DNA from: Prevotella lacticifex
Lineage (GTDB): Bacteria > Bacteroidota > Bacteroidia > Bacteroidales > Bacteroidaceae
DNA: 64,000 nt
NCBI RefSeq assembly: GCF_019973375.1
Contig: NZ_BPTV01000002.1
Span: forward strand, 729,228 to 793,227
Direction: 5' to 3'
The translations under genes were made by a program, and so were the position numbers. Shown here in pieces: positions 52,283-60,840 of this stretch (position 1 is its first letter; each line of letters starts with the position of its first letter). The notes under the pieces are model-generated. The model made no database searches. It saw nothing but the letters and a program-made list of their open reading frames with translations, and had not been told where the DNA came from.

Positions 52283-52753
52283 ATGAGGACGATTATCACC
52301 ACACTCTTTTTTCTTGGCATAGCCATCGTGACAATGGCCCAGAAGCGTGGGGTCATCGTCAATATGGCCGACGGGGTGCCCGTGCGCGACGTGAAAATTT
52401 ATACCAACCGCAACGCTGTCGTAACAACAAACTGGCGCGGTGAGTTCGTCCTCGACAAACCGTGTACAAGTGTCACCATCACGCATCCCAACTATCTCTC
52501 GCTGACCCTCAACCTCTACGAGATGACCGACACCATAGAGCTTATTCCGAAATATCACTCCCTCGACGAGGTAGTCATCTACGGCCGCCGGAAGATGATG
52601 TTCGACGTCAAGGAGGCCACCAAGGATGCCCGCGACTACTATACGCCAAAGATGTCGGGCGGTTTCTCCTTCGACCTCTTCTCGCTCTTCAAGCGCCGTG
52701 GCCTCAGTAAGGAGCAGCGCAAGAAGCACGACCAGATAATCCAGAATTACTAA
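52283..52753 (+). CDS. Small secreted carboxypeptidase-regulatory-like domain protein
   Basis: A 156-residue protein with signal peptide (TIITTLFFLGIAIVTMAQ) and one beta-sandwich of the CarboxypepD_reg-like kind (GVIVNMADGVPVRDVKIYTN, NWRGEFVLDKPCTSVTITHP, YLSLTLNLYEMTDTIELIP, SLDEVVIYGRR). The C-terminus is basic and helical. Such domains occur at the start of TonB receptors; here it stands alone. It lies 57 bp after the FHA gene and is probably co-transcribed. Confidence 0.75.
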   Translation: MRTIITTLFFLGIAIVTMAQKRGVIVNMADGVPVRDVKIYTNRNAVVTTNWRGEFVLDKPCTSVTITHPNYLSLTLNLYEMTDTIELIPKYHSLDEVVIYGRRKMMFDVKEATKDARDYYTPKMSGGFSFDLFSLFKRRGLSKEQRKKHDQIIQNY

Positions 52754-53291
52754 TCAGCCGGAGGAGAGCAAAGAATAATTTTTAGCCTCGCGGTCACAGC
52801 ATTGATAATGTGATACACGTGCTGGGCGGCCCTCGTGGCCATCAGCGGATATGCGGCACAGCGCGGTTGCAGCACACAGCCTCCTCATGCAAAAATAATA
52901 CATGCAACCACTGATAATTAACACGTTGCTGCATTTAGCTACCGTGTTCACCTCATACAAAAATAGAACATGCAATACACTGATAATTAACACGTTGCTA
53001 CATTCAGCCACCGTAGGTGTGGGGTTTATCCCCATCCTACTGACAGCGGGCGAGATGAAAAGGGAATTACACCGCAGATGGTGGGGTTTTTCACCATCCT
53101 ATTGCCACGTGGATGATTCTTTCTCGCAAAGGACGCAAAGGCTGCGCACAGCAAATCACGGACAACGCGTATTCCTTTTTGACAAAAACAAGAAAAACCC
53201 TTGCTGTGATGCAAGGGCTGCGCCCTCTGTTTCTTTCTGGTACCGTCGTGCTTCGAAGCAAGCTTCGGCCCGCCGGCACCAGAAAGAAACA
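52754..53291. repeat. Repeat-rich gap before the ISL3 element
   Basis: 52892-53008 has two ~75-bp copies of CATGCAA..CACTGATAATTAACACGTTGCT. 52920-53140 (minus orientation) is a near-full copy of the ~170-bp interspersed repeat at 39056-39226. 53231-53291 is a long hairpin with arms CTGTTTCTTTCTGGT and ACCAGAAAGAAACAG. No gene is supported. Confidence 0.75.
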
Positions 53292-54605
53292 GGTTCATCC
53301 GACAAATCGTGTGATAAAGTGTGGATGATGTAAAGAAAATAGCTGGAAATCCATTACCTTTGTAAGTGATTAAAAAAAACAAGACAAATGGACACCAGCT
53401 ATATCTATTATGCATACGGAATCAGGGACTTCGAATGCACTAAGACTGAGTACAAAGGTAATACTATTATTCATCATATCCAAAAAAGAGATGTAAAAAC
53501 TCGATGTGAATGTTGCCATAGTCACGTTGTCGTACGCAACGGGTTCAAGATTCGTAAAATCCGCAGTGTCAACATTGGTACCAAGCAATCAATCTTACAT
53601 GTAAAGGTGCGTCGTCTAAAGTGTAAGACATGTGGTGCTGATGTCTATGAGGATCTTCATTTCGTTACCGGCAAGCAGCGCTATACACATCGTTTGGCAA
53701 GGCTCGTGATAGAACTGCTTCATAGAATGACGATAAAAGATGTAGCCCACTATCTCGGTCTGAGTTGGGATACGGTGAAGGATATCCACAAGAACTATCT
53801 CAATCATAAGTTTTCTCATATAGATATCAAGGATGTCAAGCACATTGGTATTGATGAGTTCGCTTTGAGGAAGGGACACGTCTATCTGACTATTGTGGTC
53901 GACATGTTGAGTGGTGCCATTATACATGTCGGAGATGGCAAAGGAATCGATTCTTTGAAGAAGTTCTGGCCCAAATTGAAGAGAAGCGGCGCGAAGATAG
54001 AGTCCGTGTCTTCAGACATGTCCGCTGCGTTCATCTCTGCGATTAAGAAAAACCTACCTGATGCCATTCACGTTTTCGATCACTTCCATGTGCAGAAACT
54101 GGCAGGCGAAGCCTTGGACAAAGTCAGAAGAGAGGTCTATAATCAAGAGAAGGACTTAGAAAAAAGAAAAGTCATAAAGGGAACGCGCTGGCTGTTGTTG
54201 CGCCATGATAAGGATATTTTTACAGAGGATGAAAAGAAGAGATTGGATAACGTAATCAAGATGAACGAACCTCTGAGCAAAGCCTACATTCTCAATGAAT
54301 ACTTGCAAGAAGTATGGAAGCAGGACTCATATAAAGAAGGAGAAGCTGTGCTGGATGACTGGATAAAACAGGCTCGGGAATCAAAAGTTCCCACCCTTGA
54401 AAAGCTGGGTAATTCCATCGCCGCTTACAGAACTGGAATCCTGGCTTATTACAAATGTAGGACAAGCAATGCAAAAGTAGAAGGGATCAACAATAAAATA
54501 AAAGTCTTGAAGAGAAACGCCTATGGCTACCGGGACATTGACTATTTTAAGTTAAGACTTTTCAATTTGCATAATGACAAAATCACACGATTTGTCGGAT
54601 GAACC
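53292..54605 (+). mobile_element. ISL3-type insertion sequence
   Basis: Terminal repeats: GGTTCATCCGACAAATCGTG at the left (53292) and the exact complement at the right (ends 54605), matching over about 25 bp. One transposase gene, whose stop lies inside the right repeat. The 8-bp flanks (AAGAAACA and CATTTGAC) do not match, so a target duplication is not visible; the element may be old or rearranged with the ISAon1 element next to it. Confidence 0.88.
53388..54602 (+). CDS. ISL3 family transposase
   Basis: A 404-residue transposase: N-terminal zinc finger (CECCHSHVVVRNGF, RRLKCKTCGADVY), HTH region (TIKDVAHYLGLSWDTVKDIH) and DDE core with D in VKHIGIDEFALRKGHVYL, D in ESVSSDMSAAFISAIKKNLP and E in NAKVEGINNKIKVLKRNAYG. 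Frame intact. TACCTTTG at 53355-53362 is a likely -7 box. Confidence 0.95.
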   Translation: MDTSYIYYAYGIRDFECTKTEYKGNTIIHHIQKRDVKTRCECCHSHVVVRNGFKIRKIRSVNIGTKQSILHVKVRRLKCKTCGADVYEDLHFVTGKQRYTHRLARLVIELLHRMTIKDVAHYLGLSWDTVKDIHKNYLNHKFSHIDIKDVKHIGIDEFALRKGHVYLTIVVDMLSGAIIHVGDGKGIDSLKKFWPKLKRSGAKIESVSSDMSAAFISAIKKNLPDAIHVFDHFHVQKLAGEALDKVRREVYNQEKDLEKRKVIKGTRWLLLRHDKDIFTEDEKKRLDNVIKMNEPLSKAYILNEYLQEVWKQDSYKEGEAVLDDWIKQARESKVPTLEKLGNSIAAYRTGILAYYKCRTSNAKVEGINNKIKVLKRNAYGYRDIDYFKLRLFNLHNDKITRFVG

Positions 54606-54753
54606 CATTTGACTTGGTAAGGTAACACTTAGATTGTTAGTTGTCAGAATTCTTGGCAACATCATGCATCCTAAAACTGCAATAGACAAAAAGTTGAATT
54701 TTTCCATAAAAGCGGCCCAAGGGGGATTGTCCGTGGCGGGCAGATGCCGCTGC

Positions 54754-55842
54754 CTAACCAAAGACAGTAACACATCTATAGAAAAAGAAGGGTATATCCC
54801 TTATCCCCTTCAGGCATGACCTGAAGGCTTTCATCTTGGAGTTGAGCGATTCTGCAGAAGCATTAGTGTCTCTGTTGATAAAGTAATTGAGTATCTCGTC
54901 CTCGTAGTGCTGGATAGACTGTTTTACGGATTTGATCTCTCTAAGGGTAGATTTGGTGACCTTCTTGTACCATCCTTCAAGCGCTTTCTTCGCAGTCGCC
55001 TTGGTGTTAGACTTCGTACGGAAGATTGCTCTGAGATCGTTTATCAGCCAATACGCCTCCTTCAGTTTCGGGAAGAGCCGGAACAGAATTCTTGCCCTCT
55101 TCTTCTGGTTTATGCTCCAGTCGCCATAGCTTCTGCCCAGTTGCTTCTTGCACCGGGTCAGAGCTTCTACCAAGGTCTCTCCATTGCTCAGCCTCTTGGG
55201 CTCAAACCTTGTATTCAGCCGCATTGGCTTGCGGCCTCGGCGCTTACCCTTGCATCGCTTCTTACCTTGCTTTTTCCTGCTGTTACGATAGTACTTGCGT
55301 TGCTTGGCGAGTTGTTCCAGGTGTTTCTTGAACTCTGCCTTCTGGCGGTTTACATCCTTGACAGCTTCCCGCTTGTATTTCATGCGCAGTTCCTCGATCC
55401 CTTCACCACCTCGTTTCATGACATGGAAGCAGTCGCGTACCACCATGGCATTAGGGAAGGCCATTCTCACGATAGAGCGCATGCTGTCGCTCAGGTCCAT
55501 GGAGACCAGCCCTACCGCTTCCCGATCCTTTTGCGGCATCTTTCTCAGGGCTTTGGCAACTGTCTCGGGGTCGGTGCCCTTGACAATAGCAACGATGGCG
55601 CCCTTCTTGCCATGCGCATCCTTGTTGTGGAGAATCGTGTACACCTCATGCCCGAACTCAGACTCGTCAATACCGAGCCTCGGGCCGAGGTTCTTGGCGA
55701 TAAGTATTCCATCATCGACATTCTCTTTCTTAACCCAAGTGGGAAAATCGCTCAAAGTATCCTTGTAGGCACGCGCAAAAGTGTTGCCCTGGATCATGTA
55801 AGTCCAGCTCAGGCTCTTGGCCGTCACTGGCTCATTGTCCAT
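54754..55842 (-). CDS. ISAon1-type transposase, catalytic part
   Basis: A 362-residue DDE transposase: D in GPRLGIDESEFGHEVYTI, D in GLVSMDLSDSMRSIVRMAFP and E in TNASAESLNSKMKAFRSCLK, with a strongly basic middle (KKQGKKRCKGKRRGRKP). It overlaps the N-terminal-region gene by 11 bp in another frame, so a frameshift or coupled start may yield a joint protein. The C-terminal codons lie in the inverted repeat. Confidence 0.9.
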   Translation of the reverse strand: MDNEPVTAKSLSWTYMIQGNTFARAYKDTLSDFPTWVKKENVDDGILIAKNLGPRLGIDESEFGHEVYTILHNKDAHGKKGAIVAIVKGTDPETVAKALRKMPQKDREAVGLVSMDLSDSMRSIVRMAFPNAMVVRDCFHVMKRGGEGIEELRMKYKREAVKDVNRQKAEFKKHLEQLAKQRKYYRNSRKKQGKKRCKGKRRGRKPMRLNTRFEPKRLSNGETLVEALTRCKKQLGRSYGDWSINQKKRARILFRLFPKLKEAYWLINDLRAIFRTKSNTKATAKKALEGWYKKVTKSTLREIKSVKQSIQHYEDEILNYFINRDTNASAESLNSKMKAFRSCLKGIRDIPFFFYRCVTVFG

Positions 55843-56230
55843 CCGCTCTCTTTAAAAAAAGCGCCAGCTCCTTGGAGTATGACGTACCTTCGCAGACTAT
55901 CTTCGCTGCCTCTTCCAGAGGAAATGAGACACTCTTACCATCAGCTGTAAGCCAGCGCCGACGACGCACATGAAGTATCGTCTTACGGTTGCGAACAGGG
56001 AAGTCGTATATCATCCTCTCTTCACCGAAGCCGTTTGACTTGACGCCATCAAAGCCCTCTGGACGATTGTCCTTCTCATCAAGATATATGTGAAGCTCGG
56101 TCTTGTAAAGCTTCCCGTGATCTTTGGCTGGCTGCTCGTTGAAGTCCACCACGTCAAAGTAGTTAGTCACGCCCTCGGGGAGGATATATATCGCTAAACC
56201 TTTGTAGAAGTCTATCTTTTCTTGTTCCAT
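55832..56230 (-). CDS. ISAon1-type transposase N-terminal region protein
   Basis: 132 residues from the ATG at 56230 (MEQEKIDFYKGLAIYILPEG); the open frame reaches 56266 but the -7 box TACCTTTG (56243-56236) lies in that extension. Contains KTILHVRRRRWLTADGKSVS, a basic DNA-binding-like segment. The -7 box ends 5 bp from the ATG, so the mRNA is probably leaderless. Confidence 0.8.
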   Translation of the reverse strand: MEQEKIDFYKGLAIYILPEGVTNYFDVVDFNEQPAKDHGKLYKTELHIYLDEKDNRPEGFDGVKSNGFGEERMIYDFPVRNRKTILHVRRRRWLTADGKSVSFPLEEAAKIVCEGTSYSKELALFLKRADGQ

Positions 56231-56456
56231 GACCGCAAAGGTAAGCAAAAAAAATAGTTTTAGCACGCTATCATATCAAGTTCTTTGGTTAGGCAGCGGC
56301 ATCCGCCTGCCACGGACAATCCCCCTTGGGCCATATTCTGTCCCCCTTACGAATTTTTTAGAGTCGATTAATCTATTAAACATGACTCTTACTTAAGAAT
56401 CTCAGTGATAAACACATAGACCGTGTCTGTTGTGCTAGCAACATCACTTATTTTAT

Positions 56457-58535
56457 TCATTTCTTGAACCGAGTAGTATCAACTTTTTTTCTTTCCTCTT
56501 CTTTATATCCCCCAAACTTATAAACTAGAGATAGTCCAAAAGTCCGATAACACGCAAATTTCATCTTTAAATTTTGATTTCCATAAGTAATTCGTGGATT
56601 AATAGATGAAGTTTGTAAAATGTCATTACAGAAAATCTTGCCTGATAATTTATTTTTTGCAAGCTTGATATTAGCACAAATATCTAAGTTTCCTGATGCA
56701 GGAAGATTATATATCGCTTGTATTGACTTGGTCCTTATCTTTCCTGTTATAGACAAGGACATGTGGCTAGATAATTTTATATCATTGCTCATCCTTATCA
56801 TTCCCCAAGTAATGTCACGATTAAAAGGAATGTCATAGAATTGACTCGCCTTTTCGTTAACGTATACTCCCATTATAGTAAAATACGAATCAAGCCATTC
56901 CGTCCAAGTTAGGGGAATGTAAATTTGAATTCCACACTGCTGCTGAAAATCTATATTCTGATTTTGATAGCGTATGGTTAACCTATTGTGAAGCTGATAA
57001 GGCATCTGAATAAAATAATTGCTAGTGTAATTATACCATGTAGTAAACTGATACTTATTTTTAAAAAGATATACCAATTGCGTATGATAATCATCTGAGG
57101 GCTTTAAGTTAGGATTTCCTACAATCTCATTATAACCTCCATGACTGTAACTGATAAAATCTGTCATATCCCAATAGTCCGGATAATTTCTATTCGTCTC
57201 TAATGCAAATAGAATGGTATGACTAGAAGCAGGATGGTAGGTTATGTTTAACAAAGGATACAAATGCCATTCTTTCCACATAGGATTGTGAAAATAGTTT
57301 GCAGAGATCGAAGCATCTAGATTTATTTTTTCATTCAATTTCATACTTGCACCTATGTACGCATTGAATTCGTCCTCTCTTTGCCTGGTGTATGTTGATT
57401 CTGGATACTTGTTCAATACTAACGTTCCTTCCAAATAATCTTGTCCAGAGTGATTTATGGATGTCCTATAGTTTAGACCACTAAAGATTTCAACGTTATC
57501 ATTGACTTCCATTTCTTGATCCATGTAAAATTTCCATATATTGAGTCGTTGCTTATTGTAGACTCTGTAATGAATGCTGTCGGATGACAATGAAGAATTT
57601 AGAAGTTGTCTCTCAGGTATATTGTAATAAGTCATCTCTGCTCCCGCAGTTAGGCCGAATGGAATTGTATAGTCAATTCGAAAGTCATGTAGCCAAGAAT
57701 ATTTTGAAGAGTTCATGTTACCTAAAATATTACCAGAGATATTGTACCTATTTCTGGATTTGGAATATCCACATTGATAGGCAATTTCTAGTTCGTGGTC
57801 TGTAGTGAATGTGTATTTACTGTCGAACCGGAAAAGATGAGAGAATGACTTACTTTTCATAATCTCTTCTGACTGGACATCTTTGTACTCTCCGTTCAAA
57901 AAATGTTTTGAATGCTCATTAGTAACAGTATAATTTTCTCCGTTTTTATTACTGTAGATAAAGTCTACCGTGAACTTCTTGTTACGATATAACAAGGATG
58001 AGCCCTCTCTAAATGCCGCATCATGACTTTGACTGTACAGGACATTGATTTCTCCTTCGATGGAGCTATGTTCACTATTATGCTTCTTTGTCTTTATGTT
58101 AATAACGGTTCCTCTTACATGCATTGTGGGTAAGGCATTGTAAGAAACTTCAACAGAAGCAATTCTGCTAGCAGGAATACTTTTGAGCAAAGCGGCGTAA
58201 TCGTCAGAAGATAAGGAAGAAACCTTTCCATCTATGACTACCGTTGCATTCATTCCTGCTAACATGAAGTTACCATCTTGATAGTCGACGCCAGGAATCT
58301 CTCCCAAAGCACTATATATATTATCTATGTTCTTGACTTTTATTAACTGTGACATATCATATATGATGGTGCTCCCATGAATTTTACATATAGGCTTTTC
58401 ACCCTTAACAAACACTTCTGGTAGACTATGAATAATACTATCCATTCGAGTAGAGTCATTCTGCTGTGCCAATGCAAAAGAAGGAGCAAAGGCAAATGAA
58501 AGTAATACGATGTTTTTAATGAAAATTGATGTCAT
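56457..58535 (-). CDS. Outer-membrane beta-barrel protein with plug (TonB-receptor-like)
   Basis: A 692-residue protein: signal peptide (IVLLSFAFAPSFALAQ), a plug-like segment (PEVFVKGEKPICKIHGSTII, YSALGEIPGVDYQDGNFMLA, VVIDGKVSSLSSDDYAALLK) and a long beta barrel ending in FGLSLVYKFGG followed by a charged tail. It matches the outer-membrane beta-barrel family common in Bacteroidota. No N-terminal carboxypeptidase-like domain is present. Divergent kinase and regulator genes suggest it is their target or ligand source, as in RprXY-like loci. Confidence 0.85.
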   Translation of the reverse strand: MTSIFIKNIVLLSFAFAPSFALAQQNDSTRMDSIIHSLPEVFVKGEKPICKIHGSTIIYDMSQLIKVKNIDNIYSALGEIPGVDYQDGNFMLAGMNATVVIDGKVSSLSSDDYAALLKSIPASRIASVEVSYNALPTMHVRGTVINIKTKKHNSEHSSIEGEINVLYSQSHDAAFREGSSLLYRNKKFTVDFIYSNKNGENYTVTNEHSKHFLNGEYKDVQSEEIMKSKSFSHLFRFDSKYTFTTDHELEIAYQCGYSKSRNRYNISGNILGNMNSSKYSWLHDFRIDYTIPFGLTAGAEMTYYNIPERQLLNSSLSSDSIHYRVYNKQRLNIWKFYMDQEMEVNDNVEIFSGLNYRTSINHSGQDYLEGTLVLNKYPESTYTRQREDEFNAYIGASMKLNEKINLDASISANYFHNPMWKEWHLYPLLNITYHPASSHTILFALETNRNYPDYWDMTDFISYSHGGYNEIVGNPNLKPSDDYHTQLVYLFKNKYQFTTWYNYTSNYFIQMPYQLHNRLTIRYQNQNIDFQQQCGIQIYIPLTWTEWLDSYFTIMGVYVNEKASQFYDIPFNRDITWGMIRMSNDIKLSSHMSLSITGKIRTKSIQAIYNLPASGNLDICANIKLAKNKLSGKIFCNDILQTSSINPRITYGNQNLKMKFACYRTFGLSLVYKFGGYKEEERKKVDTTRFKK

Positions 58536-58552
58536 ATCAAATGTTTTTTTTG

Positions 58553-58583
58553 CAAAGTTAACTCAATAAGATATATGATGCAA
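58553..58583 (-). promoter_or_regulatory. Promoter of the beta-barrel gene
   Basis: Minus strand TTGC (58583-58580), 19 bp, TAACTTTG (58560-58553), 17 bp before the ATG. Confidence 0.65.
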
Positions 58584-58679
58584 GAAAAATTGCTTACCGT
58601 TTCTTATCAATATGCCTAATTATTCTTATTTGCTTAACATTTCTAATCAAACAGGGTCGTCGTAATGAAAATAAATCTA

Positions 58680-58687
58680 TATCTTTG
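58680..58687 (+). promoter_or_regulatory. -7 box of the kinase/regulator operon
   Basis: TATCTTTG, 19 bp before the ATG at 58707. This places the transcription start after the upstream ATG at 58665 and so decides the start of the kinase gene. Confidence 0.6.
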
Positions 58688-58706
58688 CACAACAAATAAC
58701 GAAATT

Positions 58707-60149
58707 ATGAAAGATTATAAATCGAGATATATTGTTCTAATTGTTTTGGTAATCCTTCTGGTTTACCAAGGATATTGGTTATACTCTTTATATAACAAAA
58801 GGAAACATGAAATTAAAGATGAAATTTATGGTGTCATTGAGTGTTCAGATTATCAAGAGATGGAAAAAAGAGCATCTTTATTAGGACATAGTTTAGGCGC
58901 ATCGGTAACATTGGATGTAAGTCCCAACAACAAGAATGAAAAGTTAGCCTCTTTTAAAACATACATCAGGCATTTACATGATTCCAAAATCGTAACTATA
59001 GAGAAGGTTTATAAATGCGAGACAGTGAGGAATACTGGAGTTTCTGTCAATAGTAAAAAAGACAGTTTAGATAATCCTTATAAAATCATAGCGGAAGACA
59101 CAAGGAATCAGTTGCATGTTGCTCTTGATTCTGTCAAAATGAATGACTTAAGATACTTTTATACTCTACTAAGGAAAAATCTTAAAAAAGTGCATCTGGA
59201 CTGTCCACTTTGTATATTTTATTATTCTGATGGAAGACTTCGAGCAAAGTATATTGAAGGAGGTTGTCAAGCTAAATCATTATCAGAGACATTCATATAC
59301 GGATTTGGCGACCACAAGGCATATTACACAATAGTATTGTCTTGTTTCCCTATCCTTGTCCTGCGAGATATGACAGGAATTATTATCTGTTCTCTATTGT
59401 TATGGGGATTGATTGCTTTTTCACTTTGGTATCTCCGAAAGAATATCCATAGTCTCCATGCTTTGGATGAAATGAAAACGGATTTTACCAATAATGTCTC
59501 ACATGAGTTAAAAACTCCAATAGCCGTTGCTTATGCTGCAAACGATGCTTTGTTGAATTATGGTATTGCAAAAGATCCGGACAAACTAAAGAAATACTTA
59601 ACAATATCACTTACGGAACTAAAGCAGTTGGAAAAGTTAGTAGAAGAAATTCTATCTATGAGTATGGAAAAGAGAGTCAATATGCAATTATCATATGTAT
59701 ATGTTAATATACACAATACAGTAATGAATATTGTTGAGATGGAGAAAATGAAGGCAAAGAAGCCTGTGTCCTTTACTATAAATGTAGATGCAGAGGAAAT
59801 GTTATGGACGGACCAAAAACATTTTAGTCATATTCTTGAAAATATTATTGATAACGCTATAAAGTATTCAGCAGATAAAGCAGAAGTATCTATATCATTG
59901 AAGAGGGATGAGAATTTCATTGTTATTGCTATTTCAGATAAAGGTATTGGAATTGAAAGAAAAAATCTTCATTCAATATTTGATAAGTTCTATCGTGTTC
60001 CGCATGAAAACTTGCATGATGTCAAAGGTTATGGATTGGGGCTTTATTACGTCAAATGCATGATGCAGAAACTTGATGGGACAATCGATATTGAAAGTGA
60101 ACCAAACGTAGGTACAACTGTAAAATTGATATTTGAAAGGCATGAATAA
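58707..60149 (+). CDS. Sensor histidine kinase
   Basis: 480 residues from 58707 (MKDYKSRYIVLIVLVILLVY). Two membrane helices, about 7-26 and 225-245 (IIICSLLLWGLIAFSLWYL), enclose a ~195-residue periplasmic sensor with no recognised domain. H-box FTNNVSHELKTPIAVAYA, N-box HILENIIDNAIKYS, G-boxes SDKGIGIERKN and GYGLGLYYVKCMM. It phosphorylates the response regulator encoded next, with which it overlaps by 8 bp. The set resembles B. fragilis RprX/RprY. The promoter and codon use are AT-rich compared with the genes to the left. Confidence 0.92.
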   Translation: MKDYKSRYIVLIVLVILLVYQGYWLYSLYNKRKHEIKDEIYGVIECSDYQEMEKRASLLGHSLGASVTLDVSPNNKNEKLASFKTYIRHLHDSKIVTIEKVYKCETVRNTGVSVNSKKDSLDNPYKIIAEDTRNQLHVALDSVKMNDLRYFYTLLRKNLKKVHLDCPLCIFYYSDGRLRAKYIEGGCQAKSLSETFIYGFGDHKAYYTIVLSCFPILVLRDMTGIIICSLLLWGLIAFSLWYLRKNIHSLHALDEMKTDFTNNVSHELKTPIAVAYAANDALLNYGIAKDPDKLKKYLTISLTELKQLEKLVEEILSMSMEKRVNMQLSYVYVNIHNTVMNIVEMEKMKAKKPVSFTINVDAEEMLWTDQKHFSHILENIIDNAIKYSADKAEVSISLKRDENFIVIAISDKGIGIERKNLHSIFDKFYRVPHENLHDVKGYGLGLYYVKCMMQKLDGTIDIESEPNVGTTVKLIFERHE

Positions 60150-60840
60150 GAAGAAAATATTGTTGGTTGAAGATGAAGAGAACCTTGCACTGATTCTAAA
60201 AGATACATTAGAAGCACAAGGGTATGAAATCATTGTGGCTCCTGATGGGGAGGATGGACTCAATCTATATTATCAATTTGCCCCTGATGTCGTTGTTACT
60301 GATGTTATGATGCCAAAGTTGAATGGATTTGAGATGGTCAAGCGAATAAGACAATCGGATAAAAATACGCCAGTCCTTTTCCTAACGGCAAAAATTGCTG
60401 TGTCTGATGTTGTCGAAGGATTTAGTATCGGAGCTAATGATTATCTTCGAAAGCCTTTCAGCATACAGGAACTAATGGCTCGTATAAAGTCACTTGTGAA
60501 AATATCATCGATGTTTAATAATGGTCAAGGAGACCATTCGCAGAAGAATGTGATTTCCATTGGCGAATATAAACTTAATTACAACAAACAGATATTATAT
60601 TATCATGACAAAGAAATCTCAATCTCTAATCGAGAAGCAGAACTTTTGAAGATTCTCGCTGAAAATGCTTTTGAGAATGTCGATTATAAGGATATTCTTC
60701 TCAAGCTTTGGGGAAATGATGGTATATATGCTTCAAAAAGCCTTCAGGTGTTTATAACAAAATTGCGCCATAAATTAGCTAATGATGAAGCTATAAATAT
60801 AATAAATGTAAGAGGGGAGGGCTATAAACTTGTGTATTAA
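60142..60840 (+). CDS. OmpR-family response regulator
   Basis: 232 residues from the ATG at 60142 (MNKKKILLVEDEENLALILK); an in-frame ATG 9 bp upstream is less likely. Receiver with acidic pair EDEEN, phospho-acceptor Asp in PDVVVTDVMMPKLNG and Lys in LRKPFS. C-terminal winged helix (ISISNREAELLKILAEN, SKSLQVFITKLRHKLAND, NVRGEGYKLVY). The stop codon TAA is immediately followed by the IS1634 element. Confidence 0.93.
   Translation: MNKKKILLVEDEENLALILKDTLEAQGYEIIVAPDGEDGLNLYYQFAPDVVVTDVMMPKLNGFEMVKRIRQSDKNTPVLFLTAKIAVSDVVEGFSIGANDYLRKPFSIQELMARIKSLVKISSMFNNGQGDHSQKNVISIGEYKLNYNKQILYYHDKEISISNREAELLKILAENAFENVDYKDILLKLWGNDGIYASKSLQVFITKLRHKLANDEAINIINVRGEGYKLVY

Larger units (their letters stand above)
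54714..56332 (-). mobile_element. ISAon1-type insertion sequence with 50-bp inverted repeats
   Basis: Ends 54714-54763 and 56283-56332 are inverted repeats of 50 bp with two mismatches (outer bases GGCCCAAGGGGGATTGTCCG). Two minus-strand genes with an 11-bp overlap fill it. No matching flanking direct repeat is visible. It lies about 110 bp from the ISL3 element. Confidence 0.88.

Noticed and set aside
54907..55950. 347-codon plus-strand ORF inside the ISAon1 element
   Set aside because: Antisense to the transposase, which carries the DDE residues.
55832..56266. Upstream start (56266) for the ISAon1 N-terminal gene
   Set aside because: The promoter -7 box lies inside that extension, so the ATG at 56230 is preferred.
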